64,000 nucleotides of DNA from PALSA-894 sp963734185 (GTDB lineage: Bacteria > Pseudomonadota > Alphaproteobacteria > Rhizobiales > Xanthobacteraceae), in NCBI GenBank assembly GCA_963734185.1, contig CAVTGA010000002.1, positions 248,001 to 312,000 on the forward strand, written 5' to 3'. The notes beneath the pieces were generated by a model. The model was not told the DNA's origin. It was given only the letters and a program-made list of their open reading frames with translations, and did no database searches. Position 1 is the stretch's first letter. Every line of letters starts with the position of its first letter. Positions 7,534 to 16,258 of this stretch are shown here, piece after piece. Position numbers and translations under genes: made by a program.

Positions 7534-9150
7534 CTATTCGGCGGCAAGCTCAAGTTCAGCCGACAGGCGAGGTGCGAATTCCACGACGCGATTGCGCCCT
7601 TGGGACTTTGCCTCGTAAAGGGCTTTATCGGAAGCACGCATGAGGGCGTCGACCCCCGACATGCTCAATGTGGCGGAGGCAACACCAATGCTCACCGTGA
7701 TGGCAAAGGTTTCATTCGGCGCCGTCATGGAATGAGACTCGACTTTCTCTCGAACCCGCTTCGCGACGATGCTTGCCTGCGTCAGGTCAGTCTCCGGCAA
7801 TAGCAGCGCAAACTCTTCGCCGCCGATCCGGCCGACGATATCCGATCCACGCTGATCCTCTTGACAGGCGCTGGCGACCCACGAAATGGCCATATCTCCG
7901 GTCGCGTGTCCGTAGCGGTCGTTGACCGACTTGAAATGGTCGATATCCACCATGAGCATCGATAGCGGCCGGAGATAACGCTGGAAGCGGCTCCACTCCG
8001 CCTCTGCCAGTTTCAGAAAGTAACGCCGATTGTAGATGCCGGTCAGCGAGTCGATCGAGGCCAGCGTCTCAAGCTGCTCGGCATTGCGGACGAGATCCGT
8101 GATATCCCAATAGGTCAGCATTCGCCCCCCGCCGGGCAGAACCGAGCATTGCGAGCGGATGTGCCGGCCGTCGCTCGTGCGCAAGTCATGCGGTGTCGGA
8201 TCGCCCGCCCGCATCCGCGCAATGCGCCGCGCGATGAAGCCCTCAAGTGCGTCCGGAGCTACGCCATATGTCCCCGTCCGCCGGGCGTCTCCGACAAGCT
8301 GGGAATAGGGAGGGCGACTCTCTGCCTGCTCGTCCGATACTTTCCAAAGCTGGCGGACGGCCCGGTTCATGAATTGTGCGTTGTAGTCGGAGTCGAGGAG
8401 AATGATACCCTCCGGCACCCGATCGAGCGCAGCCCGCAAGGCTTCCAGCTCATCGGAGTGCCTGACAATATCGGTGACATAGGTGTAGCTCAGCATGCGG
8501 CCGCCATTTGGAAGAACCGCGCATTGCGTCCGGATGACCTCGCCGTTGGAAAGGCGGATGTCCAAGGGCGCAGGATCGCCGGCTTTCACGGATGCCACGC
8601 GTTCAGCAATGAATGCATCGAGGCCATCCGAAGGAATTTTGTACGCCCTGGTATTACCGCCATGGTACAGGAGGGCGACAAAAGCAGGCTTGCTATCTGC
8701 CTTCACATCCGACAGGCGCCACATTTTGCGAAATGCGCGATTGATGAATTGCGCCCGAAGCTCGGCGTCCAGGAGCACGACGCCAAACCTGACTTCATCG
8801 AGCGAGGCGCGCAACGCCAGCATTTCATCGCGCAGCAAGTCACGCCCGCTCTCCTGATGAACCGGCTGCGCTGCTTGGTCCTCAGCGCGTATGGATACGT
8901 CGCGAGTTGAAAGCGATAACCCAATCCGGTTTCCGGATTGCCAGACGAGATTGCAGGGTCGTGGTTCCGCATCACCGGCAATGAGCAGATGAACATGCTC
9001 CGGCAGCCCGATGGGGCTTGCGACTTCAACGCATGCGCCCTCGTCGGACAAGTTGCGAACCGTGCAGTCGATGACCGAGCGTCCGGTATTGAAGACGATT
9101 TTGCCGCCGAGCAGCGTGCGGCCGCGCTGCAATGATCTGCGTTCGGACAT
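7534..9150 (-). CDS. Diguanylate cyclase with PilZ, two PAS and a GGDEF domain
   Basis: 538 residues. A PilZ-type domain (~1-100) has an arginine-rich start and the NLSDEGACVEV motif. Two related PAS repeats follow (~110-230 and ~240-355), each opening with LDxVxxGxxLLDxxxxAQFxNRA. The C-terminal GGDEF domain (~365-530) has an active GRIGGEEF loop and a product-inhibition I-site, RGSD, five residues before it. No EAL domain. It should make cyclic di-GMP from GTP in the cytoplasm and also bind it, giving both PilZ-mediated and I-site feedback. No membrane segment is visible. It stands alone. Confidence 0.94.
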   Translation of the reverse strand: MSERRSLQRGRTLLGGKIVFNTGRSVIDCTVRNLSDEGACVEVASPIGLPEHVHLLIAGDAEPRPCNLVWQSGNRIGLSLSTRDVSIRAEDQAAQPVHQESGRDLLRDEMLALRASLDEVRFGVVLLDAELRAQFINRAFRKMWRLSDVKADSKPAFVALLYHGGNTRAYKIPSDGLDAFIAERVASVKAGDPAPLDIRLSNGEVIRTQCAVLPNGGRMLSYTYVTDIVRHSDELEALRAALDRVPEGIILLDSDYNAQFMNRAVRQLWKVSDEQAESRPPYSQLVGDARRTGTYGVAPDALEGFIARRIARMRAGDPTPHDLRTSDGRHIRSQCSVLPGGGRMLTYWDITDLVRNAEQLETLASIDSLTGIYNRRYFLKLAEAEWSRFQRYLRPLSMLMVDIDHFKSVNDRYGHATGDMAISWVASACQEDQRGSDIVGRIGGEEFALLLPETDLTQASIVAKRVREKVESHSMTAPNETFAITVSIGVASATLSMSGVDALMRASDKALYEAKSQGRNRVVEFAPRLSAELELAAE

Positions 9151-9411
9151 GGCTCCACTCCTATCGGTGGTTATCCTTAGGTAAGAAACGCACCTCCCGC
9201 CTGAGCGACGGTTAAAGCCGCTTCAACTTGTGCGGTAGAGCTTACAGGCCGTTAATGTCCGTGAATCAGGTATAGACAGATTGCAATCGTTCGAAACCGA
9301 CAAGATTCATCAGTGGCGCCGGGATGCGGAGCCTGGGCATGCCCTTTCTTACCAGCAACGCCGCGCGAGAGGTCGCGCTGACGCGCTGGGTTTGCCTGAA
9401 GGTTTGCATGT

Positions 9412-10395
9412 TCACAACCCGAACAACCGCTCCGCATTCTTCCCCGCGATGCGCCGCGCCTGGTCGGCGGGCAGCGCGTTGACGCGCGCCAGGCACCCCT
9501 CCATGTCGCCGATGTTGTGCGGATAGTCCGAGCCGTACAGCACGTTGTCGGGCGAGCCGGCGACCGCCACGCACATCTCGAGCGCGCGCTGGTCGTACAC
9601 GACCGTGTCGTACCAGATGCGCTGCAGGTAGGTGCTCGGCTTCTCCTTGATCACCGAGGAGCAGGCCGGGATCATCTCGTGGCAGCGGTCGAGCCGGCCG
9701 GCCAGATACGGCAGGGTCGCGCCGCCGTGCGCGGCGATCAGCTTCAGGTTCGGATAGGTGTCGAGGAACCCGGCGAGGATCAGGCGCGCGAAGGCGAGCG
9801 TGGTGTCGATCATGAAGCCGATCGGCGGCACCAGTCCGTACTCACCGAGATGCAGATCCTTCAGTCCCGGCGGGGTCGAGGGATGCACCAGCACCGGCAG
9901 GCCGAGCCGGTCGATCTCCTGCCAAACGGGCGCGAATTTCGCGTCGGTCAGGTCATCGCCCACCACATTGGCCAGCTGCATGACGCCGACCGCACCGTTC
10001 TGCATGGCGCGCGCCAGCTCGGCCTTGGCGTCGTCGACGTATTGCCACGGGATCGAGGCAAGCCAGCGGATGCGGTCAGGCCGGGCGCGCGCCTGCTCGG
10101 CCATCGAGTCGTTGACCATCTGCGCGGCCTTGAGGCTGGTGGCGCGGTCGCCGAAGAAGCAGTTCGGGCACGTGAGCGAGATGATCGCGACGTCGACCTT
10201 GGCCTGGTCCATCGCCTTGATGCGCTCCTCGTAGTCCCACATGCCGGGAAACAAGGTCATGAACGGCGTGCCGTCCATCCAGATCGATTCCTGGCCCGCC
10301 TTGGTCTGCTTCACCTCGTAGCGGCCGCCGCTCGCGCGCAGGAGATCGATCCATTCGAGCGTGAGCATGTGGGTGTGCATGTCGATGACGGTCAT
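9412..10395 (-). CDS. Amidohydrolase family protein, ACMSD-like
   Basis: 327 residues starting at the ATG at 10395, with IDMHTHM (HxH metal ligands) directly after it. LKLIAAHGGATLPYL gives the barrel histidine and LYGSDYPHNIGDMEG the late aspartate, the arrangement in 2-amino-3-carboxymuconate-6-semialdehyde decarboxylase (ACMSD) and gamma-resorcylate decarboxylase. Members hydrolyse or non-oxidatively decarboxylate aromatic-ring derivatives using one metal ion. It is near a molybdenum hydroxylase pair that could create a ring-hydroxylated substrate, but separated from it by a repeat. Exact reaction unknown. Confidence 0.88.
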   Translation of the reverse strand: MTVIDMHTHMLTLEWIDLLRASGGRYEVKQTKAGQESIWMDGTPFMTLFPGMWDYEERIKAMDQAKVDVAIISLTCPNCFFGDRATSLKAAQMVNDSMAEQARARPDRIRWLASIPWQYVDDAKAELARAMQNGAVGVMQLANVVGDDLTDAKFAPVWQEIDRLGLPVLVHPSTPPGLKDLHLGEYGLVPPIGFMIDTTLAFARLILAGFLDTYPNLKLIAAHGGATLPYLAGRLDRCHEMIPACSSVIKEKPSTYLQRIWYDTVVYDQRALEMCVAVAGSPDNVLYGSDYPHNIGDMEGCLARVNALPADQARRIAGKNAERLFGL

Positions 10396-10440
10396 GTGAG
10401 AGAGGGCTCCGGGTTGAGGCACTGAAAGCGCCGCAGCTTA

Positions 10441-10572
10441 CCCTCCCCCTTGTGGGGTGGGTCGACGCGCGGAGCGCGGCGGGGTGGGGGTGGTTCGGTA
10501 AAACGCCAGTGGTGCCACGTGCGCTTGATCGCACCACCCCCACCCCCAACCCCTCCCCACAAGGGGGAGGGG
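10441..10572. repeat. Large inverted repeat, family B
   Basis: Outer arms CCCTCCCCCTTGTGGGG and CCCCACAAGGGGGAGGG are exact reverse complements, with inner GGGGTGGGGGTGGT/ACCACCCCCACCCC arms nested inside. It would form one long hairpin of about 130 bases between two minus-strand genes. Confidence 0.8.
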
Positions 10573-10608
10573 AGCGAGAGAGCGGTGCATCAACAAATGA
10601 CCAAGAAG

Positions 10609-12894
10609 CTACGCCAGCGCCGCCTTGACCCGATCGGGCGAGAACGGCACGCGGCGGATGCGCACGCCGGTGGCGTCGAAGATCGCGTTGGCGATCGCGG
10701 CCGCGACCGGGCGGATCGAGGGCTCGCCGGCGCCGGTCGGCGGCAGCTCCGGCCGGTTGATCAGCACGCAGTCGACCGTCTGCGGGGTCTCGGCGATGTC
10801 GAGGATCGGGTAGGTGAGCCAGTCGATACTGGTCACCGACTTGCGGTCGAACTGGACCTCCTCCCACAGGGTGCGGCTCACGCCCTGCACGATGTTGCCT
10901 TCGATCGTCTTCACCAGCCCGTCGGGGTTGATGATCTGTCCGCAATCGTGCGCCACGGTGAACTTGCGCGCCCAAATCTTCCCGGAGCGGCGGTCGATGT
11001 CGACTTCGGCGACGATCGCCACGGTAGTCCCGTTGCGCTGCGAATAGGCCATGCCGCGGCCGGTGACGGTGTTGCCAGTCTGGTCCCGGCGCGGCGAGGC
11101 GCGGGCAACCCAGCCGGAGCGCTCGGCCGCCGCCTTCACCACCGCCTGGTCGCGCGGGTTCTTGATGTGGCGCAGGCGCAATTCGACCGGATCGATCTGC
11201 AGCGCCGCCGCCACCTCGTCGACGAACGACTCGGAGGCGAAATGGATCTGCGGACCGACCGGATCGCGCAGGTGCGCGGAGCGCAGCGGCGAGGCGCGCT
11301 CGAGCAATGGCGCGATCGTCTCCCACGCCATCAGCTTGTTGGGAAACTCGTAGGATTCGGCCGGCACGCCGAAGCCGTCGTTCACGGCGAGCGGCACGCC
11401 GAGGAAATGCCCGGCGAGCGTATCCTTGGGCCGGCTCTCGTTCATCAGCACGTCGAGGCGCGAGAAGCCCTTGCTGACGAACTCATAGGCCGTGACGTTG
11501 CCGGCGGCGTCGATCGCGGCGCGCGCGCGATGGATCGAGGCCGGGCCCTTCGGGTCCCAGCCGGTGCCTTCCTCGCGCGCGTACTGCAGGCGCACCGGGC
11601 GGCCGACCTTCTGCGCCAGCACGGCCGCGTCCATGGCGGCATCGCCGCCGTCGTTGCGGCCGTAGCAGCCCGGCCCCGGCACCCAGATGGCACGCACCTT
11701 GTTGTTCGGAAGCCCAAGGATGTTGGCGACGCCGTCGCGCACGAAGTGGGATTTCTGCGAGCCGGTCCAGCAGGTCGCCTCGCCATCCTTGATCTCGACC
11801 ACCGCACACGCAGGTCCCATGCTGGCATGCGACTGGAACGGCCATTCGTACTCGGCCTCGACCACGCGCGCGGCGCTGCGGAACGCCTCGGCGACATTGC
11901 CGGTCGGCTTTGCCTCTTCGCGCTTGCGCACCGGCGCCTTGCGGATGTGGTCGTAAAGCGCGGCGGCCTCCGGGAACGGCGGCGCGGCGTTCGACCATTC
12001 GACCTTGAGCTTGGCGGCGGCCTTGACGGCGTCCCATTCCTTGTCGGCCACGACGGCGAGGAAGCCCTGGTCGAGCACGATGCGCACGCCTGGGATGTCC
12101 TTGACCGAGCCTTCGTCGACCCGGACCGGCGTCGCGCCGGCGACGGGCGGACGGATCATGCGGCCGTGCACCATGCCGGGCACCTTGATGTCGGTGCAGA
12201 AGTCCTCCTGGGCGAACACCTTCGGCGCCACGTCCTCGCGCTTGATCGGTTGGCCGACGATTCTGTGCTCGGTGTGCGGCTTCGGCTTGGCCTTGCCGGG
12301 CGCATACAGCGGGTTGCCCCACTGCTTGTTCCAATCGAGCTGGACGTTGAAATAGCGCCCCCCGATCAGCTCGACGTAGCTCACCTGCTTCGCCGCGTCG
12401 GCCTTGGCGTGCACCACGCCGTCGGTGACGGTGAGCTGATCAGCCGGCAGGCTCAGCTTCTCGGCCGCCATCTCGACCAGCACGCGGCGGGCTTCGGCCG
12501 CCGCCATGCGCATCTGCCGGCCGCCGAGCTGGATCGCGGTCGAACCCGAGGCGCCGCCCTGGTTCACGCTGGTGGCGGTATCGCCCATGAAGACCTTGAC
12601 GGCCTTGAACGGCACGTCGAGCTCCTCGGCCACGATCTGGCCGATGGCGACGAACACGCCCTGCCCCATGTCCATCTTGCCGAAGAAGGCCGAAACCGAG
12701 CCGTCGGCATTGATGGCGATGAAGGAGGCAAGCTGGTCCGGCATCAGTGGCGGCTTGGCGCCCTGCGCAAACGCAGAGCTCACGCCCAGCACGGTGTCGA
12801 GCCCGACCGGCATGCCGATCGAGACCACGAACGCGCCGCCGGCCTTAAGCAATGCACGACGCGAGAACGCAGCGGGCTTGTCCATCTTTGTCAT
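10609..12894 (-). CDS. Xanthine dehydrogenase family molybdopterin-binding subunit (isoquinoline 1-oxidoreductase beta-like)
   Basis: 761 residues. A twin-arginine-type leader (SRRALLKAGGAFVVS) precedes the molybdopterin domain, with FFGKMDMGQGVFVAIGQI and QGGASGSTAIQLGG typical of the IorB/CoxL-like subgroup. The GAGEPS motif near the C-terminus contains the catalytic glutamate position of the molybdenum hydroxylases. Start at 12894 has GGGAGG upstream. It pairs with the 2Fe-2S subunit 11 bases upstream. Such two-subunit enzymes hydroxylate N-heterocycles or oxidise aldehydes with water as oxygen donor. The Tat-like leader suggests periplasmic placement, with cytochrome c the likely electron acceptor; none is seen here. 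Confidence 0.92.
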   Translation of the reverse strand: MTKMDKPAAFSRRALLKAGGAFVVSIGMPVGLDTVLGVSSAFAQGAKPPLMPDQLASFIAINADGSVSAFFGKMDMGQGVFVAIGQIVAEELDVPFKAVKVFMGDTATSVNQGGASGSTAIQLGGRQMRMAAAEARRVLVEMAAEKLSLPADQLTVTDGVVHAKADAAKQVSYVELIGGRYFNVQLDWNKQWGNPLYAPGKAKPKPHTEHRIVGQPIKREDVAPKVFAQEDFCTDIKVPGMVHGRMIRPPVAGATPVRVDEGSVKDIPGVRIVLDQGFLAVVADKEWDAVKAAAKLKVEWSNAAPPFPEAAALYDHIRKAPVRKREEAKPTGNVAEAFRSAARVVEAEYEWPFQSHASMGPACAVVEIKDGEATCWTGSQKSHFVRDGVANILGLPNNKVRAIWVPGPGCYGRNDGGDAAMDAAVLAQKVGRPVRLQYAREEGTGWDPKGPASIHRARAAIDAAGNVTAYEFVSKGFSRLDVLMNESRPKDTLAGHFLGVPLAVNDGFGVPAESYEFPNKLMAWETIAPLLERASPLRSAHLRDPVGPQIHFASESFVDEVAAALQIDPVELRLRHIKNPRDQAVVKAAAERSGWVARASPRRDQTGNTVTGRGMAYSQRNGTTVAIVAEVDIDRRSGKIWARKFTVAHDCGQIINPDGLVKTIEGNIVQGVSRTLWEEVQFDRKSVTSIDWLTYPILDIAETPQTVDCVLINRPELPPTGAGEPSIRPVAAAIANAIFDATGVRIRRVPFSPDRVKAALA

Positions 12895-12905
12895 GACCGC
12901 CTCCC

Positions 12906-13373
12906 TCAACCCATCATCGTGGCGGCGCGCTTGACGGCGCGCAGGATCGACATGTGCGTGCCGCAGCGGCACTTGAGGTCGGCGAGCGCATCCTTGATCT
13001 CGGCCTCGGTCGGTTTCTTCTTGCTCTCGAGGAACGCCGCCGCGGTCATGATCCAGCCGTTGATGCAGTAGCCGCATTGCGGCACCTGCTCCTCGACGTA
13101 GGCGGTCTGCAGCGGATGCGGCTTCTCCGGAGTGCCGAGGCCGGCGAGCGTCACGATCCGGTGCCCGGCGGCGTCGGCCACCGGGGTAATGCAGGAGCGG
13201 ACCGGCTGGCCGTCCATATGCACCGTGCAGGCGCCGCATTGCGCCAGCCCGCAGCCGAAATGCGGATTGTTCAGACCAAGATCGTTGCGCAGCGCGTAGA
13301 GCAACGGCATGTCGGGATCGACATTCACCGTCTGCTGCTTGCCATTGACGTCGAGGGTGAACTGCTTGGTCAT
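12906..13373 (-). CDS. (2Fe-2S)-binding subunit of the molybdenum hydroxylase (IorA-like)
   Basis: 155 residues with both expected clusters: a plant-ferredoxin-type set CGLAQCGACTVHMDG...C and the C-terminal set CGYCINGW...CRCGTH of xanthine dehydrogenase small subunits. AGGAGG lies upstream of the start. It moves electrons from the molybdenum centre in the following gene's product to an external acceptor. It has no signal peptide of its own, as usual for subunits exported by hitch-hiking with a Tat partner. The gap 13374-13555 is divergent and must carry promoters for this pair and for the Bug receptor at 13556. Confidence 0.93.
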   Translation of the reverse strand: MTKQFTLDVNGKQQTVNVDPDMPLLYALRNDLGLNNPHFGCGLAQCGACTVHMDGQPVRSCITPVADAAGHRIVTLAGLGTPEKPHPLQTAYVEEQVPQCGYCINGWIMTAAAFLESKKKPTEAEIKDALADLKCRCGTHMSILRAVKRAATMMG

Positions 13374-13555
13374 GGTCGCCCGCCTCCTGACAACTGGTCA
13401 TGGCCGGTTCGTCTCCGGCTACTGCGGCGCAATATCCGCTTGCTTGAAATCATTATAGGCTAGAATGCCGCGTTCCGGCGACGGCCTTGTGGGTTCTCAC
13501 CAATCCTTGATCGGTCAATCGAACGAAGCGCAACGAAAACAAACGGGAGCGAGAC

Positions 13556-14536
13556 GTGGAGAGACTAACGCGACGAACCGTGTTGATGGGCGCTGCCGCG
13601 GCGCCGTTCGTGACGGCGCCGCACGTCGCCCGCGCGCAGGGCTGGCCGTCCGGCCCGATCCGGATCGTCGTGCCATTCCCGCCCGGCGGCTCGACCGACG
13701 CGCTGGCGCGCCTGGTGCAGACCGGGCTGCAGCAGCGGCTCGGCGTCAACATCATCATCGAGAACAAGGCCGGCGCCTCGGGTGCCGCCGGCACCACGAC
13801 GGTCGCCAAGTCGCCGCCCGACGGCAACACGTGGCTGGTCGTGTTCGACACCCACTCGGTCAACCCGTATCTGATGAACCTGCAGTACGACACCGAGAAG
13901 GATCTCGATCCGGTCATGCTGGTGGCGACCGCGCCGTATCTGCTGGCGGTCAACACCAAGCACGATTTCAAGTCGCTCGCCGAGGTCATCGCGGCCGCGA
14001 AGGCAAAGCCGGACGGCCTGTCCTACGCGTCGGTCGGCTCAGGCTCGATCGGGCACCTGTTCATGGTGCTGCTGCAGAAGAAGACCGGCATCAAGCTCAC
14101 CCACGTGCCGTACCGCGGCGGCGGCCCGGCGATGAACGATGCGCTCGGCGGCCACGTGGACTTCATCGTCGGCAGCGTCGCGCTGATCACGCCGCAGCTC
14201 GGCGGCGGCAAGCTGCGCCCGATCGTGCAGAGCGGCGAAAAGCGCGTCCCGGCGCTGTCCAACGTGCCGACCGTGATCGAAAGCGTGCCCGATCTCACCG
14301 CCTACACCTGGTGGGGCGTGTTCGCGCCGGCCGGCACGCCGAAGCCGATCGTGCAGCGTTTCCACAAGGAGCTGACCGAAACGATCCGCGAGGAGCGCGT
14401 CACCAAGCAGCTCACCGAGAACCAGCAGATGACGCTGTCGCTCGCCGGGCCGGAGGAGTTGGGCAAGTTCTCCACGGCTCAGGGAAAGCTGTGGGGGCCG
14501 GTGGTGAAGGAGAATGATATCAAGGGGGAGATGTGA
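13556..14536 (+). CDS. Tripartite tricarboxylate transporter (Bug) substrate-binding protein
   Basis: 326 residues from a GTG start with GGGAG upstream. A twin-arginine-like leader (RLTRRTVLMGAAAAPF) ends at ARAQG. The mature protein opens with IRIVVPFPPGGSTDALAR, the Bug signature around the carboxylate-binding loop, and has PYRGGGPAMNDALGGHVDF in the second lobe. It captures a small carboxylate in the periplasm and delivers it to a TctA/TctB pair, perhaps the one at 16250-18227. Co-directional with the CoA-transferase-fold genes downstream. Confidence 0.92.
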   Translation: MERLTRRTVLMGAAAAPFVTAPHVARAQGWPSGPIRIVVPFPPGGSTDALARLVQTGLQQRLGVNIIIENKAGASGAAGTTTVAKSPPDGNTWLVVFDTHSVNPYLMNLQYDTEKDLDPVMLVATAPYLLAVNTKHDFKSLAEVIAAAKAKPDGLSYASVGSGSIGHLFMVLLQKKTGIKLTHVPYRGGGPAMNDALGGHVDFIVGSVALITPQLGGGKLRPIVQSGEKRVPALSNVPTVIESVPDLTAYTWWGVFAPAGTPKPIVQRFHKELTETIREERVTKQLTENQQMTLSLAGPEELGKFSTAQGKLWGPVVKENDIKGEM

Positions 14537-14561
14537 CAACTTCGCCGCCCGACAACTCAGT

Positions 14562-14673
14562 CCTCATCCTGAGGAGCGTCCTGAAAGGACGCGTCTCGAA
14601 GGATGGCCACATGCACGGAGCACACGCCCTCGCCCTTCGAGACGGCCGCTAAAGCGGCCTCCTCAGGGTGAGG
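14562..14673. repeat. Palindromic repeat, family C (CCTCATCCTGAGG type)
   Basis: Inverted repeat beginning CCTCATCCTGAGGAGC and ending CCTCCTCAGGGTGAGG, with internal GTCTCGAAGGATGG and CTTCGAGACGGC segments. Further copies at 24119-24224 (inside a gene) and 45869-45990. Confidence 0.8.
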
Positions 14674-14690
14674 GCTACGAGAGGTTCGCG

Positions 14691-15509
14691 ATGCCGGTAT
14701 TCGCCAACACCGTCGACGAAGCCGTCGCCTCGATTCCCGACGGCGCCATGGTGGTGGTGCCGCGCGAAGTCGCCGGCGTGCCGATGGAGGCGACGCGCGC
14801 GCTGATCCGGCGCGGCGTGAAACGGCTGCATCTGGTCGCGCTGCCGACCTCCACCCTGCAGGCCGACATGCTGATCGGCGCCGGTTGCGTCGAGACGCTG
14901 GAAACCTCCGCGGTAAGCCTCGGCGAATTCGGTCCCGCGCCGCGTTTCACGGCGGCGATTCGCGGCAAGACCATCGCCATGAAGGACGCGACCTGCCCGG
15001 CGGTCTATGCCGCGCTGCAGGCGGCGGAGAAGGGCGTGCCGTTCATGCCGCTGCGCGGGCTGATCGGATCCGACGTTGTGAAAAACCGACCTGACTGGCG
15101 CGTGATCGACAACCCGTTCGGCCATGACGACCCGATCGTGCTGCTGCCTGCGATCAAGCCCGACGTCGCGCTGTTCCACGCGCCGATGGCGGACCGCGCC
15201 GGCAACGTGTTCGTCGGGCGCGACCGCGAGGCTGTGACGATGGCGCATGCGTCGACGCGCAGCATCGCCACTGTCGAGAAGATCTTCGACGGCAACCTGA
15301 TGGACGACCCGGCGCTCTCGGCCGGATCGGTGCCGGGCTTCTATGTCGAAACGATCGCGGTCGCACCGCGCGGCGCCTGGCCGCTGCAGCTGCTGGATCA
15401 TTATCCGGCCGACGGCGCGCACCTGGCCGAATACGCGCGCATGGCTGCGACCGCAGAGGGTTTTGCCCGATATCTCGAGCAGCATGTGAACGTGAAGCGC
15501 GCGGCGTGA
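14691..15509 (+). CDS. CoA-transferase family protein, subunit A (GctA/IpdA-like)
   Basis: 272 residues, class I CoA-transferase alpha fold. Recognisable are PDGAMVVVPREVAGVPMEA where the glycine-rich GxGG loop normally lies, KDATCPAVYAALQA, and DVALFHAPMADRAGNVFVGRDREA, the family's conserved strand (cf. HAxxADxxGNV). It forms a heteromer with subunit B, which overlaps its stop by four bases. Relatives include glutaconate CoA-transferase and the IpdAB ring hydrolases of steroid degradation. I took ATG 14691 because the longer frame reads through a repeat. The divergent glycine loop leaves the reaction open. Confidence 0.84.
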   Translation: MPVFANTVDEAVASIPDGAMVVVPREVAGVPMEATRALIRRGVKRLHLVALPTSTLQADMLIGAGCVETLETSAVSLGEFGPAPRFTAAIRGKTIAMKDATCPAVYAALQAAEKGVPFMPLRGLIGSDVVKNRPDWRVIDNPFGHDDPIVLLPAIKPDVALFHAPMADRAGNVFVGRDREAVTMAHASTRSIATVEKIFDGNLMDDPALSAGSVPGFYVETIAVAPRGAWPLQLLDHYPADGAHLAEYARMAATAEGFARYLEQHVNVKRAA

Positions 15510-16258
15510 CCGGCTTCCTCCCCGAAGAACTGCTCGCCGATGCAATCATGCGCCTGATCGGCGACGTGCGGCACGTCGCGGTCGGCAATGCGTCGCCGAT
15601 CCCGGCGCTTGCCGCGCTCACGTTGCGCGAGCGCGGCAACGGGCGACCCACCGTGTCGCTGCTGGGCAGCCGCCGCCACATGTTCTTCACCGACGGCGGG
15701 CGCGAGCTGTTCGACTGCGCCGGCCAGGGCCGCATCGACGTGTTCTTCCTCTCCGGCGGCGAGATCGACGGCGAAGGCAACATCAATCTGGTCAGCATCG
15801 GCGACTACGACCGGCCGGATGTGCGTTTCCCCGGCTCGTTCGGCTCGGGCTACCTCTATTACGTGGTGCCGAAGGTGATCCTGTTCCGCCTCGAGCACTC
15901 GCGCCGCACCCTGGTGCCGAAGGTGAGCTTCGTCAGCGCGCCGGGCGGAAGCCCCGCCAATGTGCATCGGCCGGGTGGACCGATCGCGCTCGTCACCAAC
16001 CGCTGCCTGTTCGGCTTCGACCGCGCACGACGTCGCTTCCGCCTCGAGAGCGTGCATCCCGGCCATACGGTCGAGGAGGTGATCGAGAACACGGGCTTCG
16101 ACTTCGACCGGCCCGACGCCGTGCCGGTCACGGCCGCGCCTTCGGCCGAGACGCTCGTGCTGATGCGCGAGATCGTCGCGCCGCAGATCGCCGAGGTCTA
16201 TCCCCAGTTCGCCGCACGCGTGTTCGGGGTCCCGCAACCCGCGGCGGCCTCAGGGTGA
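15506..16258 (+). CDS. CoA-transferase family protein, subunit B (GctB/IpdB-like)
   Basis: 250 residues, GTG start overlapping the subunit A stop (GTGA). VFFLSGGEIDGEGNINLVSIGDY and FPGSFGSGYL are conserved beta-subunit blocks. Where ordinary class I CoA-transferases carry the catalytic glutamate, the segment reads SLLGSRRHMFFTDGG and no glutamate is visible. That would fit an IpdB-like hydrolase better than a transferase, although my alignment is by eye. The gene ends inside the convergent tctA gene (nine shared bases). Confidence 0.83.
   Translation: MTGFLPEELLADAIMRLIGDVRHVAVGNASPIPALAALTLRERGNGRPTVSLLGSRRHMFFTDGGRELFDCAGQGRIDVFFLSGGEIDGEGNINLVSIGDYDRPDVRFPGSFGSGYLYYVVPKVILFRLEHSRRTLVPKVSFVSAPGGSPANVHRPGGPIALVTNRCLFGFDRARRRFRLESVHPGHTVEEVIENTGFDFDRPDAVPVTAAPSAETLVLMREIVAPQIAEVYPQFAARVFGVPQPAAASG

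Noticed and set aside
9151..9411. Short frames in the 261-base gap upstream of the diguanylate cyclase
   Set aside because: No ribosome sites, no conserved pattern; treated as a promoter region. Nothing else is seen there.
10450..13071. Very long open frame on the plus strand opposite the molybdenum hydroxylase genes
   Set aside because: Composition is dominated by Arg/Ala/Gly/His with no domain pattern, as expected antisense to a high-GC gene. The minus strand carries clear motifs.
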